Of a stretch of DNA of 6,287 nucleotides, positions 1 to 6,287 are shown one piece after another (positions within the stretch are counted from its first letter, which is position 1; each line of letters begins with the position of its first letter). Position numbers and translations under genes: made by a program. The DNA lies in NCBI GenBank assembly GCA_903904765.1, contig CAIVEA010000945.1:1-6287 (forward strand), given 5' to 3'. Origin of the DNA: an uncultured Chloroflexota bacterium (lineage in GTDB: Bacteria > Chloroflexota > Anaerolineae > Aggregatilineales > Phototrophicaceae). Below the pieces are notes generated by a model. That model was not told the DNA's origin. It ran no database searches and was given only the letters and a program-made list of their open reading frames with translations.

Positions 1-41
1 ACGGATAAGTTAGGTTCTTGAAGGGGTGTCATCTCAACCTA

Positions 42-62
42 TTTAGTAGATTTTAGTAGATT
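42..62. repeat. Tandem 10-bp direct repeat
   Basis: TTTAGTAGAT occurs twice head to tail (42-51 and 52-61) with no mismatch, plus one extra T of a third copy. The period of about one helical turn would place both copies on the same DNA face, as in many protein-binding sites. It lies just downstream of the possible minus-strand promoter at 72-99. It may be an operator, or only chance in AT-rich DNA. Confidence 0.5.
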
Positions 63-71
63 ATGTGCAGG

Positions 72-99
72 ATTATATAGCAAATATTGACCTTGCGAA
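72..99 (-). promoter_or_regulatory. Possible minus-strand promoter near left edge
   Basis: On the minus strand there is a perfect -10 hexamer TATAAT (77-72). It is preceded, after a 16-base spacer, by TTCGCA (99-94), which matches four of six bases of the -35 consensus. Transcription would start near 65 and run off the left edge. This would suit a separate promoter for the next minus-strand gene. AT-rich DNA gives such matches by chance, so confidence is low. Confidence 0.35.
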
Positions 100-141
100 G
101 ATTTTCTCAGGATTCTCTTTTGCCACACTCATCTTTACAGG

Positions 142-1674
142 TCAGGGGAGAACCAGCGTAAAGGTGTCCACCGCGCTCCAGCCGCCCCATACGCCGCTGC
201 GAGCGCGGGCGCTCACCCGCCAGTAGTATGTTCCGGCATTCGGCAGCGTCACATCGGTGGAACGCGCATCCGGCGGCAGCGTGTCGTCATCCACGATCAG
301 GTGCGTGAACGAGGCCGAATCTGCCACCTGCACCCGGTAGCCGAGTGCATCTGCCACGCGGCTCCACGTCAGTGTGACGGGCGATCCGACAACGGCGTTC
401 CGGCGCGGTGCTTGGGTGAGGTTCACCAGCGGGAAATCCGAAAGATGCACCGTGTTCTGCGCCCATTTCCCCTGAATCGCCAGCAGCAGCGGGTTGTTCA
501 GCACATCTCCGATGGGGTTTTGATTGGGGTCAGAACCCATCAGGAAATCGAAGTTGTTGTCGTAGGTGCGGAAGGGTATCCAGCCGCCGTGATACATCCA
601 CAGCGCGTAATGCAGCCCGCGTGACTCGACCACGCTGATATGGTCGCTGATATAGGTCGCCGCGCCGGGGGCAAAGCGCGTCACGCCCATCTCCATCACG
701 GCCATCGGCGGGTTGTTGTGCGCGGCGCGGAATACATCGAGCGTGTTGACGTAATTGGCCTCCAGCCACGCTTTGTTGATGGTATCCGGCACATTGTCGT
801 AGTTGCCGTCGAACGTCCCCGGATAGGTGATGTTCGCGCCGGAATCCTGATTGCTATACACGAACGGGTCATAGTTGTGGACGGTATACACCACACGCGG
901 GTCGGCACTGATGTAGTGGTAGGCCTGCCACAGCATCCCGTTCCAACCGTTGCTGGAAAGTAGCAGCGGCGTGTCGGCATCCACCTGCCGGATGGCGGCG
1001 ATCAAGCGCGGTTCGAGCTGATTCCAGTCGTAAAGCGTGCCGCCGTACTGGTTGAAAAATTGCTGCGGGTCATACTCGTTCAGCAGCGCGTTCGCGTTCG
1101 GCTCCACCATCAGATCGTAGCCGATGACCGCGTGATGGGTGCGGTAGCGACTGGCGGTGTACTTCCACATCGCCACCCACGCATCCTGCGCGGCCTGACT
1201 CGTCCACACCGTTTCGATCAGGTATTCCGCCGGAAACCACACGCCCGCACCGTCGCGGTAGAAGGTGTAATCGCTGCGCCCCGGCCCGCTGCGGAAGCTG
1301 ATGACGGCGAACAGGTTGGCGTTCTCGGCCTTTGTGAGCAGGTCATCGAGGTTATCTTGCGCCTGCGTATCCAGCACGTAGGGGGACGAAACCGTGTACA
1401 GCCCCGGCGTGGACAGGACAACCATGTTCGCGCCCAGACTCGCCAGTTGGTCAAAATCGGCCTGCGTATACGGTGGGCCGACATGCCCGCTGCCTAGAAA
1501 GTCCGGCCCATCGTTGGCGGAGACGAAGCGTTGGAAGATGTTCGCCCCACGCAGCGTGGTCTGCCCGCTGTCCCACAGCCCGAACTTGTTGTAGCTGCTC
1601 TGTGCTGCCACCCGCCCGACCAGCAGCAGCAGCACCCCGATCACCGCGATCAGGCGATAAGCTGTACGTTGCAT
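142..1674 (-). CDS. Secreted GH5-type glycoside hydrolase with C-terminal FN3-like domain
   Basis: The 510-residue protein is predicted to be exported and to hydrolyse a beta-linked polysaccharide; the substrate is not evident. Residues 1-24 form a signal peptide (basic start, leucine/valine-rich core, probable cut after VAA before QSS). Residues 30 to about 400 look like a TIM barrel of clan A. The proton donor would be Glu191 in LMVEPN and the nucleophile Glu328 in VMEMG; HNY (His266, Tyr268) and Trp359 in ALWMYHGG fit the GH5 pattern. Three usual GH5 residues differ: Arg to Val86, His to Arg128, and Asn before the proton donor to Val190. From about 415 to the end there is a fibronectin-III-like domain with YYWRVSARA and a WGGWS stretch. 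The ATG at 1674 is chosen because GGGAGGGG lies five bases upstream and the signal peptide then begins normally. Family assignment is confident at the level of clan A/GH5-like, not to subfamily. Confidence 0.85.
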   Translation of the reverse strand: MQRTAYRLIAVIGVLLLLVGRVAAQSSYNKFGLWDSGQTTLRGANIFQRFVSANDGPDFLGSGHVGPPYTQADFDQLASLGANMVVLSTPGLYTVSSPYVLDTQAQDNLDDLLTKAENANLFAVISFRSGPGRSDYTFYRDGAGVWFPAEYLIETVWTSQAAQDAWVAMWKYTASRYRTHHAVIGYDLMVEPNANALLNEYDPQQFFNQYGGTLYDWNQLEPRLIAAIRQVDADTPLLLSSNGWNGMLWQAYHYISADPRVVYTVHNYDPFVYSNQDSGANITYPGTFDGNYDNVPDTINKAWLEANYVNTLDVFRAAHNNPPMAVMEMGVTRFAPGAATYISDHISVVESRGLHYALWMYHGGWIPFRTYDNNFDFLMGSDPNQNPIGDVLNNPLLLAIQGKWAQNTVHLSDFPLVNLTQAPRRNAVVGSPVTLTWSRVADALGYRVQVADSASFTHLIVDDDTLPPDARSTDVTLPNAGTYYWRVSARARSGVWGGWSAVDTFTLVLP

Positions 1675-1679
1675 CGTTG

Positions 1680-1709
1680 CCCCTCCCGTTATCCCAAACC
1701 TCACCTCCT
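1680..1709 (-). promoter_or_regulatory. Two Shine-Dalgarno-like sites before the hydrolase
   Basis: GGGAGGGG (1687-1680) sits five bases before the ATG at 1674 and is the likely working ribosome binding site. A stronger match, AGGAGGTGA (1709-1701), lies 26 bases before that ATG and directly abuts the terminator T-tract. The GTG inside this second site (1704-1702) would need a separate site further upstream, where only the terminator's T-rich end is found, so it is a poor start. The far site may act as a standby site or be a relic of another start. Confidence 0.55.
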
Positions 1710-1751
1710 AAAAAGCAACACCCCCTCAAGGACGTGCCTATCGGGGGTGTT
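1710..1751 (-). terminator. Rho-independent terminator after clpC
   Basis: AACACCCCC (minus strand, 1751-1743) pairs perfectly over nine bases with GGGGGTGTT (1725-1717), leaving a 17-base loop. It is followed by GC and five T's (1714-1710). It begins 32 bases past the clpC stop codon, as expected for a terminator of that gene. On the plus strand no T-run follows, so it works in one direction only. The hydrolase start lies about 36 bases beyond, so read-through or a separate promoter is needed for that gene. Confidence 0.75.
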
Positions 1752-1783
1752 GTCAGATGAACTTTTCGCGGTACGAACAGGAC

Positions 1784-4276
1784 TTACTGCGCTTCCGGTT
1801 CGCCTTCTTCGACAGCTTCCAGCAGCAGTTCGCCATCGTCGCCGACGGTCACGCGCACTTCGCTCGCCAGCTTAAAGCGCCCGGAGAGGATGCCGTCCGA
1901 GAGCGCATCCTCGACTTCGTTCTGGATCAGGCGGCGTAGCGGACGCGCACCAAACTCTGGGTCATAGCCTTTGGTGGCGATCCAATCGCGGGCGGTATCG
2001 GTCACGTCGAGGGTGATGGCATGTTCGATCAGCCGTTCGCCCACCTTCTTCAGTTCCAGATCCACGATCTGTTTGATCTCGTCGCGGGTGAGGGAACGGA
2101 ACACGATAGTCGCGTCTACACGGTTCAAGAATTCGGGACGGAAGGCGCGGCGCAGTTGTTCGGTGACATTCTTCCGCATCTCGTCGTACTGGAACTGTTC
2201 TTCCTTCACATCGTCGCGGGGGACATCGAAGCCCAGCGCGGCGTTGCGCTTAATCAAATCCGCGCCAACGTTGCTGGTCATGATGATGATGGCGTTCTGG
2301 AAGCTGACGGTACGCCCGCGCGCATCGGTCAACTGGCCTTCTTCCATCACCTGAAGCAGCATGTTGAACGCTTCGGGATGCGCTTTTTCGATCTCGTCAA
2401 ACACCACGATGCTATACGGGCGGCGGCGGATAGATTCGGTCAATTGCCCCGCATCTTCGTAGCCCACATAGCCGGGAGGCGCACCCACCAGACGGGCGAC
2501 GCTGTGACGTTCCATGAACTCGCTCATGTCCAGTTGCACCAGCGCGTCCTCGCTGCCGAACATGAATTCCGCCAGCGCCTTCGTCAGTTCGGATTTACCC
2601 ACACCCGTCGGGCCGAGGAACATGAACGAACCAATCGGACGGCGCGGGTCTTTCAAACCAGCGCGGGCGCGGCGGACGGCCTTGCTGATGGCCTGAATCG
2701 CCTCATTCTGCCCGATGATGCGCTTGTGCAGCGCCCCTTCCATCTGCATCAGGCGTTCGCCTTCTTCGCCAGCGATGCGGCGAATGGGGATGCCCGTCCA
2801 CATCGAGACGACTTCCGCAATATCTTCTTCGCTCAAGCGCGGTTGGTTCGTCTCGCGGTTCCAGTTCACCTTCAGGTCATCCAGCGTGGCCTGCAAATTC
2901 TCGCGCTGGGTTTTCAGTTGATTCACCTCGTCGCTGGCTGGTTCTTCCTTCAGCAGCATTTCGAGGTCTTCGTCCACCTGCGCCAGTTCCATCTCGGCCT
3001 TGCGAACCTGCGCGGCTTCCGGGCTTTTGTACATCCGCAGACGCGCCGCGCCTTCGTCAATCAGGTCAATCGCCTTGTCCGGCAGGAAGCGATCCGGCAC
3101 GTAACGGGCGGAGAGATTGGCGGCGGCATCAATCGCATCGTCGGTAATTTCGACGTTATGATGTTCCTGATAGGGGACTTTAATCCCCTGAAGGATTTCG
3201 ATGGTTTCTTCGATGGTGGGTTCATCCACCAGAATTTGCTGGAAGCGGCGTTCGAGGGCGGCGTCGCTCTCGATGTGCTTGCGGTATTCGTCCAGCGTGG
3301 TCGCGCCGATGCACTGAAGTTCGCCGCGCGAGAGCGCCGGCTTGAGGATGTTGGCGGCATCCACGCTGCTGCCCGCGCTGCCCGCGCCCACCAGCATGTG
3401 TACTTCGTCAATGAACAGGATGCTGTCGCTGGATTTCAGTTCGTCAATCACACGCTTCAGGCGTTCTTCAAACTGACCGCGATACATCGTGCCGGCTACC
3501 AGCGAACCCACGTCCAGTTGCAGCACGCGCTTGCCCAGCAGCGGCTTGGGCGTTTCGCCGTTGACGATGCGCTGCGCCAGACCTTCCACAATGGCGGTCT
3601 TGCCCACACCCGGTTCGCCAATCAGCGCCGGATTGTTCTTGCGGCGGCGGCTGAGTACCTGAATCACGCGCTCAATTTCGGTTTCGCGCCCCACCACCGG
3701 ATCGAGCTTGCCTTCGCGGGCGAGTTCGGTCAGGTCGGTTGCCAGCTGGTCAACCAGCGGGGTTTTGTTGTCTTTCTGACGCGGGGTAGGACGGCGCTCC
3801 GGTTCGGCAGGTTGCTGCGTCTGCACAGGGCTTTCTTGCAGCACACGGCGCGTCTGACGACGCACTTCTTCCGGGCTGATCCCCAACCGCTTCAGCACCT
3901 CAATCGCCACGCCGTCCGACTGGCGCACCAGACCGAGCAGCAGATGTTCTGTGCCGATATAGTGGTGTCCCATGCGGCGGGCTTCATCCACCGCCAGTTC
4001 GAGGACGCGCTTCGTCCCCGGCGACAGATCAAGCTGGGTGCTGGGGGTGCGCGGGGTGGCGCGGGTGAGTTCTTCCACCAATTCTTCCACGCGGCGCTGT
4101 TCCAAGCCCAGATCGCGCAAGACGCGCCCGGCCACGCCGCCTTCTTCACGCATCAACCCCAGCAGCAGGTGTTCCGTCCCGATGTAATTGTGGTGAAGGC
4201 GCTCGGCCTCCTCCTGAGCAAGGCTGAGAACACGCCGCGCCCGCTGAGTAAAACGTTCCATCTTGTTATTCGGCAC
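1784..4276 (-). CDS. clpC: ATP-dependent Clp protease ATP-binding subunit ClpC
   Basis: The 830-residue HSP100 unfoldase is a cytoplasmic hexameric AAA+ machine that unfolds proteins and feeds them to ClpP. Two Clp-N repeats come first ([12 protein letters not shown] at 30-41, [12 protein letters not shown] at 105-116). ATPase domain 1 has Walker A GEPGVGKT (220-227), Walker B ILFIDE (286-291), a YRG pore loop (265-267) and the ALERRF arginine-finger segment (340-345). A short middle domain (about 418-478) follows. ATPase domain 2 has GPTGVGKS (555-562), IVVFDE (623-628), the GYVGYE pore loop (602-607) and the sensor-2 [11 protein letters not shown] (681-683) matches the position and type of the ClpP-docking tripeptide of ClpC (VGF in Bacillus). 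The length and short middle domain exclude ClpB. The middle domain lacks the usual QEFEKAA-type tip. The acidic C-terminal tail is [11 protein letters not shown]. No ctsR, mcsA or mcsB is adjacent. GTG at 4276 is preferred over the farther GTG at 4312 because of its ribosome binding site. Confidence 0.96.
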   Translation of the reverse strand: MPNNKMERFTQRARRVLSLAQEEAERLHHNYIGTEHLLLGLMREEGGVAGRVLRDLGLEQRRVEELVEELTRATPRTPSTQLDLSPGTKRVLELAVDEARRMGHHYIGTEHLLLGLVRQSDGVAIEVLKRLGISPEEVRRQTRRVLQESPVQTQQPAEPERRPTPRQKDNKTPLVDQLATDLTELAREGKLDPVVGRETEIERVIQVLSRRRKNNPALIGEPGVGKTAIVEGLAQRIVNGETPKPLLGKRVLQLDVGSLVAGTMYRGQFEERLKRVIDELKSSDSILFIDEVHMLVGAGSAGSSVDAANILKPALSRGELQCIGATTLDEYRKHIESDAALERRFQQILVDEPTIEETIEILQGIKVPYQEHHNVEITDDAIDAAANLSARYVPDRFLPDKAIDLIDEGAARLRMYKSPEAAQVRKAEMELAQVDEDLEMLLKEEPASDEVNQLKTQRENLQATLDDLKVNWNRETNQPRLSEEDIAEVVSMWTGIPIRRIAGEEGERLMQMEGALHKRIIGQNEAIQAISKAVRRARAGLKDPRRPIGSFMFLGPTGVGKSELTKALAEFMFGSEDALVQLDMSEFMERHSVARLVGAPPGYVGYEDAGQLTESIRRRPYSIVVFDEIEKAHPEAFNMLLQVMEEGQLTDARGRTVSFQNAIIIMTSNVGADLIKRNAALGFDVPRDDVKEEQFQYDEMRKNVTEQLRRAFRPEFLNRVDATIVFRSLTRDEIKQIVDLELKKVGERLIEHAITLDVTDTARDWIATKGYDPEFGARPLRRLIQNEVEDALSDGILSGRFKLASEVRVTVGDDGELLLEAVEEGEPEAQ

Positions 4277-4283
4277 GGTGACT

Positions 4284-4289
4284 ACCTCC
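4284..4289 (-). promoter_or_regulatory. Ribosome binding site deciding the clpC start
   Basis: GGAGGT (4289-4284) lies seven bases before the GTG at 4276, an ideal spacing. For the ATG at 4261 the spacing would be 22 bases, too far, and the GTG at 4312 lies upstream of this site and has no good site of its own. The resulting protein begins [16 protein letters not shown], which matches the normal ClpC amino terminus plus five residues. Confidence 0.75.
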
Positions 4290-4295
4290 GCAGTG

Positions 4296-4313
4296 TGTGG
4301 CTGGCTTGCCACA
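4296..4313 (-). promoter_or_regulatory. Small hairpin in the clpC leader
   Basis: TGTGGC (4313-4308) and GCCACA (4301-4296) form a perfect six-base stem with a six-base loop AAGCCA. The foot lies six bases before the ribosome binding site, so the hairpin could affect ribosome access or mRNA stability. It is short and could be chance. Confidence 0.35.
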
Positions 4314-4360
4314 ACCTGTTAACCCACGAACGTCTGAATGAACTTTTGAGTCCCCGATCA

Positions 4361-4369
4361 ATTATAACA
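4361..4369 (-). promoter_or_regulatory. Extended -10 promoter of clpC
   Basis: TGTTATAAT on the minus strand is a perfect extended -10 element (TGnTATAAT). No good -35 box is present at 16-18 bases upstream (the sequence there is about TAGGAG), which agrees with an extended -10 type promoter or one that needs an activator. The start would be near 4354, giving a leader of about 78 bases before the GTG at 4276. It looks like a housekeeping sigma promoter. Confidence 0.7.
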
Positions 4370-4380
4370 TGCCCTGCCAA

Positions 4381-4404
4381 TCGCTCCTATAAGCGTATGA
4401 GCGA
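4381..4404. repeat. Inverted repeat over the clpC -35 region (candidate operator)
   Basis: Read on the minus strand, TCGCTCATA, six spacer bases, then TAGGAGCGA form two 9-bp half-sites in inverted order that match at eight of nine positions. The repeat spans about -50 to -27 from the predicted start and so covers the -35 region. The form suits a dimeric regulator. It does not match CIRCE, the CtsR repeat, or the ClgR motif as I know them. Confidence 0.45.
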
Positions 4405-4546
4405 GAGAAGGTTAGAAATAGCCGTGAATTTGACGAAGGAATGGTTGATTGTCCCTGTGTGTCTTGCTGTGGCCTAGATGCAAGCGTGTCAGCGGGTCTT
4501 ACAGGCCGCCGCCAAATCCTAGCCAGAAGTGTAGGGCGGGTGCGGG

Positions 4547-4771
4547 TTATAGTGGTTCGCGTTCTTCGAGAGGCGGCTGTGCGGGACGCTCCAACGGACT
4601 ATCCGCGAGGCTTCCAGCGGTGAGTTCAATGAACTCGTGCCAATCCATGTGCTTATACGCTTCAACTTCTAAAGTTTGCCGCAGCGCCGCGCTAAGATGC
4701 TCGATCAAACGCGCTTTTTCTGCCAACGGGAGTTGATCTGCCAGTTCGACCACTGTTTGATATGCAATCAT
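4547..4771 (-). CDS. Small antitoxin-like protein, no toxin adjacent
   Basis: A 74-residue soluble protein with no signal peptide or membrane segment. Residues 1-35 (VVELADQLPLAEKARLIEHL region) look like an amphipathic helical segment of the kind found in small antitoxin-like proteins. The second half has HEFIELTAGSLADSPLERP (45-63) and an acidic end. From memory, a similar 'FIE.T.GSLADDPIERP' tail occurs in small proteins often paired with PIN-type toxins; this is inference, not a search result. GGAGG lies seven bases before the ATG, a strong site. It follows the glycosyltransferase by 49 bases and probably shares its transcript. No toxin-like frame follows before clpC. Confidence 0.75.
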   Translation of the reverse strand: MIAYQTVVELADQLPLAEKARLIEHLSAALRQTLEVEAYKHMDWHEFIELTAGSLADSPLERPAQPPLEEREPL

Positions 4772-4820
4772 GATCGTTCCTCCGTCCTATAGCTCGATAG
4801 CGTTGCCTCTTATTTTCCCC

Positions 4821-5963
4821 TTACTCTCCTCCCAGCACGCGCTCGTAGACTGCCAGCGTTTCCTTCGCAGTCTTGCGCCAGCTAAAACTGGTCGCCCGCG
4901 CCAACCCCTGATTCACCAGTGAGTCACGCAAGGGCTGTTGCAGGAGCAGCGCGATGATTGCCCCGGCCATCGCCCGCGCATCGCCCGCCCGCACCAGATA
5001 GGCCGCCTCCCCCGTTACTTCCGGGATGGACGACACCTCATAGGCCACGACGGGCGTGCCGCAGGCCATCGCCTCCAGCACGGGTAGGCCGAAGCCTTCC
5101 GCGATGCTGGGGAAGGCGAACACGCTCGCCATGCGGTACAGCGAGGGTTTGTCGGCCTCGTCCACGAAGCCGATCCAGCGCACATAATCGGTGATGTTCA
5201 GTTCAGCCGCGTAAGCTGGCAGGTCGGGGAACACGCCGCTGCCCCATGCCGGTTGCTTTCCCGCCAGAATCAACGGGATATTCTCGCCTTCGGCCTGCCC
5301 CACGTAGGTATAGGCCAGCAGTAAATCGTTGACCTGCTTCCGCACATCAAAGCCGCCCAAGTACAGCACAAACTGGTCGGGCAGGTTGTACTTGGCGCGT
5401 ACTGCCGCATCCCGTTCCGCCCCCAGACGCGGGTGGAACACTTCATCCGCCGCCAGATAGGTGGGCGTAATCGAGTCCGGCGGCAGGCCGAGGTGCTTCA
5501 CGATGTCGGCTTTGGCGGCTTCGCTGAGCGTGAGTGTGTGCGCCGAACCCCGCGCCGCCGCCGACACCAGCGAGGTATACAACCGCGCCGCTGCTCCCCG
5601 TGCATAATCCGGTATCGCCAGCGGAATCACATCGAGGATGCTTGTCACCAGCGGCGCAGGGGAAGACAGCGGCGGCCCCCAGTACGGCACATGCGCGATG
5701 TCCGCGCCCACATGCGCCACCATCTGCGGGAAAATGCGCTGCTCGAACCACACCTTGCCCAGTTTGCCGTTCCCGCCGCCCCGCGCAGGGATGGCCTCCA
5801 CATTCGGCGGCAAATCATCAGGGGCGATGTTGCGCGAGGGCAAAATCAGCGTGAAACGCGCATCCGGCGCGGTGCGGCGCAGGGCGTGCAGCAGGCGGCG
5901 CACATATTGACCGCTGCCCGTGTGGGGTTGATCCCAGAACCAGCCGTTGAAAGCGATATGCAT
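4821..5963 (-). CDS. GT4-family glycosyltransferase
   Basis: The 380-residue cytoplasmic, GT-B fold enzyme would transfer a sugar from a nucleotide-sugar donor to a growing glycan, probably of the cell surface or an exopolysaccharide; the sugar is unknown (mannosyltransferase-like enzymes are the closest type I recall). The N-terminal half has GSGQYVRRLL (16-25), as in GT4 acceptor-side domains. The C-terminal half has YLGGFDVRKQVNDLL (201-215), with Arg208-Lys209 in the phosphate-binding position, and the E-x7-E motif at Glu289 and Glu297 (EGFGLPVLE), followed by ACGTPVVA. No transmembrane segment is seen. Its ATG shares an A with the stop of the regulator upstream (TGATG), with only a weak ribosome binding site of its own, so translation is probably coupled. 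Length is normal for the family. Confidence 0.92.
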   Translation of the reverse strand: MHIAFNGWFWDQPHTGSGQYVRRLLHALRRTAPDARFTLILPSRNIAPDDLPPNVEAIPARGGGNGKLGKVWFEQRIFPQMVAHVGADIAHVPYWGPPLSSPAPLVTSILDVIPLAIPDYARGAAARLYTSLVSAAARGSAHTLTLSEAAKADIVKHLGLPPDSITPTYLAADEVFHPRLGAERDAAVRAKYNLPDQFVLYLGGFDVRKQVNDLLLAYTYVGQAEGENIPLILAGKQPAWGSGVFPDLPAYAAELNITDYVRWIGFVDEADKPSLYRMASVFAFPSIAEGFGLPVLEAMACGTPVVAYEVSSIPEVTGEAAYLVRAGDARAMAGAIIALLLQQPLRDSLVNQGLARATSFSWRKTAKETLAVYERVLGGE

Positions 5964-6287
5964 CAGGTTGCGGATTCCGTTGATGAGGTGTCCGATGAAC
6001 TATCCGCCGCGCAGCGTTCGCACAGCCCGTAAAATTCCAGCAGGTGGCCGGTGAGCTTAACGTGCAAACGGGCTTCCAGATCGGATTCGATCTGTGCCAG
6101 CCCGCAATCCTCAAATTCGATCACGCGGTTGCAGCGGGTACAGATAATATGATGATGGTGGCCGTCCGGCAGCAGGACATAAGTAGGAGTCATGCTGCTG
6201 TGCAGGTAGGTGGGGCGGATGATGGACAGGCTGGTGAGCAGGTCGAGCGTGCGGAACACGCTGGCACGGCCTATGCTCTCGTCCAGA
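5963..6287 (-). CDS. Fur-family metalloregulator, 5' end cut by window edge
   Basis: The visible 107 residues are the end of a Fur/Zur/PerR-type repressor; the first part of the DNA-binding domain lies beyond the right edge. The frame is open to the edge (SIGRASVFRTLDLL is the end of the winged helix, cf. the typical ATVYRTL), so the GTG at 6259 is not the real start. The metal-binding part is intact: DGHHHHIIC (41-49), CTRC (49-52), TGHLLEFYGLC (79-89) and CERC (89-92). The two CxxC pairs are the structural zinc site and the histidines with Glu84 fit the sensing site. Four histidines in a row occur in many zinc-type (Zur) members, but the metal cannot be decided from this. The last 13 residues are Ser/Thr-rich. 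It heads the operon and is coupled to the glycosyltransferase. Confidence 0.92.
   Translation of the reverse strand, partial: LDESIGRASVFRTLDLLTSLSIIRPTYLHSSMTPTYVLLPDGHHHHIICTRCNRVIEFEDCGLAQIESDLEARLHVKLTGHLLEFYGLCERCAADSSSDTSSTESAT

Larger units (their letters stand above)
1..141. other. AT-rich non-coding left edge
   Basis: No convincing coding frame is seen here. The stretch lies downstream of the glycoside hydrolase stop codon and is clearly richer in A and T than the coding DNA. I see no stem-loop with a T-tract after the stop, so the end of that transcript is not explained by an obvious intrinsic terminator. The stretch contains a tandem 10-bp repeat and a possible minus-strand promoter, listed separately. 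It is probably an intergenic or regulatory segment for a gene beyond the left edge. Confidence 0.6.
4277..4546. other. 270-base non-coding stretch upstream of clpC
   Basis: No protein-like reading frame or tRNA is recognisable here on either strand. The clpC-proximal half holds the promoter, inverted repeat, leader hairpin and ribosome binding site listed separately. In the half next to the small antitoxin-like gene (about 4410-4546) I see no strong terminator: the best pairing (CCGCC with GGCGG, loop of 23 bases) has no T-tract. No CIRCE element (TTAGCACTC, nine bases, GAGTGCTAA) and no CtsR-type heptad repeat is visible. Confidence 0.7.

Noticed and set aside
1675..1704. Upstream GTG (1704) as hydrolase start, giving 10 more residues
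   Set aside because: The GTG lies inside a Shine-Dalgarno-like site and has none of its own; starting at the ATG gives a normal signal peptide.
1784..4276. ClpB instead of ClpC
   Set aside because: The middle domain is too short for ClpB, and an LGF tripeptide of the ClpP-docking type is present, which ClpB lacks.
4277..4312. Farther GTG (4312) as clpC start
   Set aside because: It lies before the good ribosome binding site and inside the leader hairpin, and would add residues unlike ClpC amino termini.
2021..4477. An 818-residue open frame on the plus strand, antisense to clpC
   Set aside because: It mirrors a highly conserved gene, is rich in His, Gln and Phe as expected for an antisense frame of biased codons, resembles no known protein, and has no separate control signals.
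4507..4539. Possible terminator after the antitoxin-like gene (CCGCC with GGCGG)
   Set aside because: Only five paired bases, a 23-base loop and no T-tract.
4277..4546. CIRCE or CtsR operator, or a tRNA, upstream of clpC
   Set aside because: No match to the known operator patterns and no cloverleaf could be drawn.
4441..4623. Short plus-strand frame overlapping the antitoxin-like gene
   Set aside because: Antisense to a gene with a clear ribosome binding site; no recognisable features.
5433..6032. A 199-residue plus-strand frame across the glycosyltransferase start
   Set aside because: Arg/His-rich antisense shadow of the glycosyltransferase and regulator, with no recognisable domain.

Overview
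The window looks like a piece of a fairly GC-rich bacterial chromosome. Every gene I can support is on the minus strand, so transcription runs from right to left. Reading that way the order is: a Fur-family metal regulator cut by the right edge, a GT4-type glycosyltransferase, a 74-residue small protein resembling an antitoxin, the AAA+ unfoldase ClpC, and a secreted glycoside hydrolase of the GH5 (clan A) type. The protein mix would suit a member of Chloroflexota or a related monoderm lineage. This is inferred from general protein character only and cannot be proven without a search.

Region by region. From 6287 to about 4547 there appears to be one operon. The regulator's stop and the glycosyltransferase's start share a base (TGATG), and the small protein follows 49 bases later with its own strong ribosome binding site. 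A 270-base non-coding stretch (4277-4546) separates this from clpC. It holds a perfect extended -10 promoter, an imperfect 24-bp inverted repeat over the -35 region, and a leader of roughly 78 bases containing a small hairpin. clpC starts best at a GTG at 4276, seven bases after GGAGGT. After clpC there is a 9-bp stem with five U's. Close behind it comes the glycoside hydrolase, which has a signal peptide, a TIM-barrel catalytic domain and a C-terminal fibronectin-III-like domain. The left 141 bases are AT-rich and hold a tandem 10-bp repeat just downstream of a possible minus-strand promoter.

How the genes relate. ClpC is the ATPase partner of ClpP: it carries two Clp-N repeats, two complete ATPase modules and an LGF tripeptide of the ClpP-docking type. 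The regulator and the glycosyltransferase are tied by translational coupling, which hints at metal-responsive control of surface or exopolysaccharide glycosylation, but the function is not shown. The hydrolase is probably exported and acts on a beta-linked polysaccharide. It keeps both catalytic glutamates but differs at three otherwise highly conserved GH5 active-site positions.

I do not see a clearly new multi-gene system. The most useful leads are the unusual hydrolase active site, the candidate operator at the clpC promoter, the ClpC middle domain without the usual tip motif, and the antitoxin-like protein with no toxin beside it.
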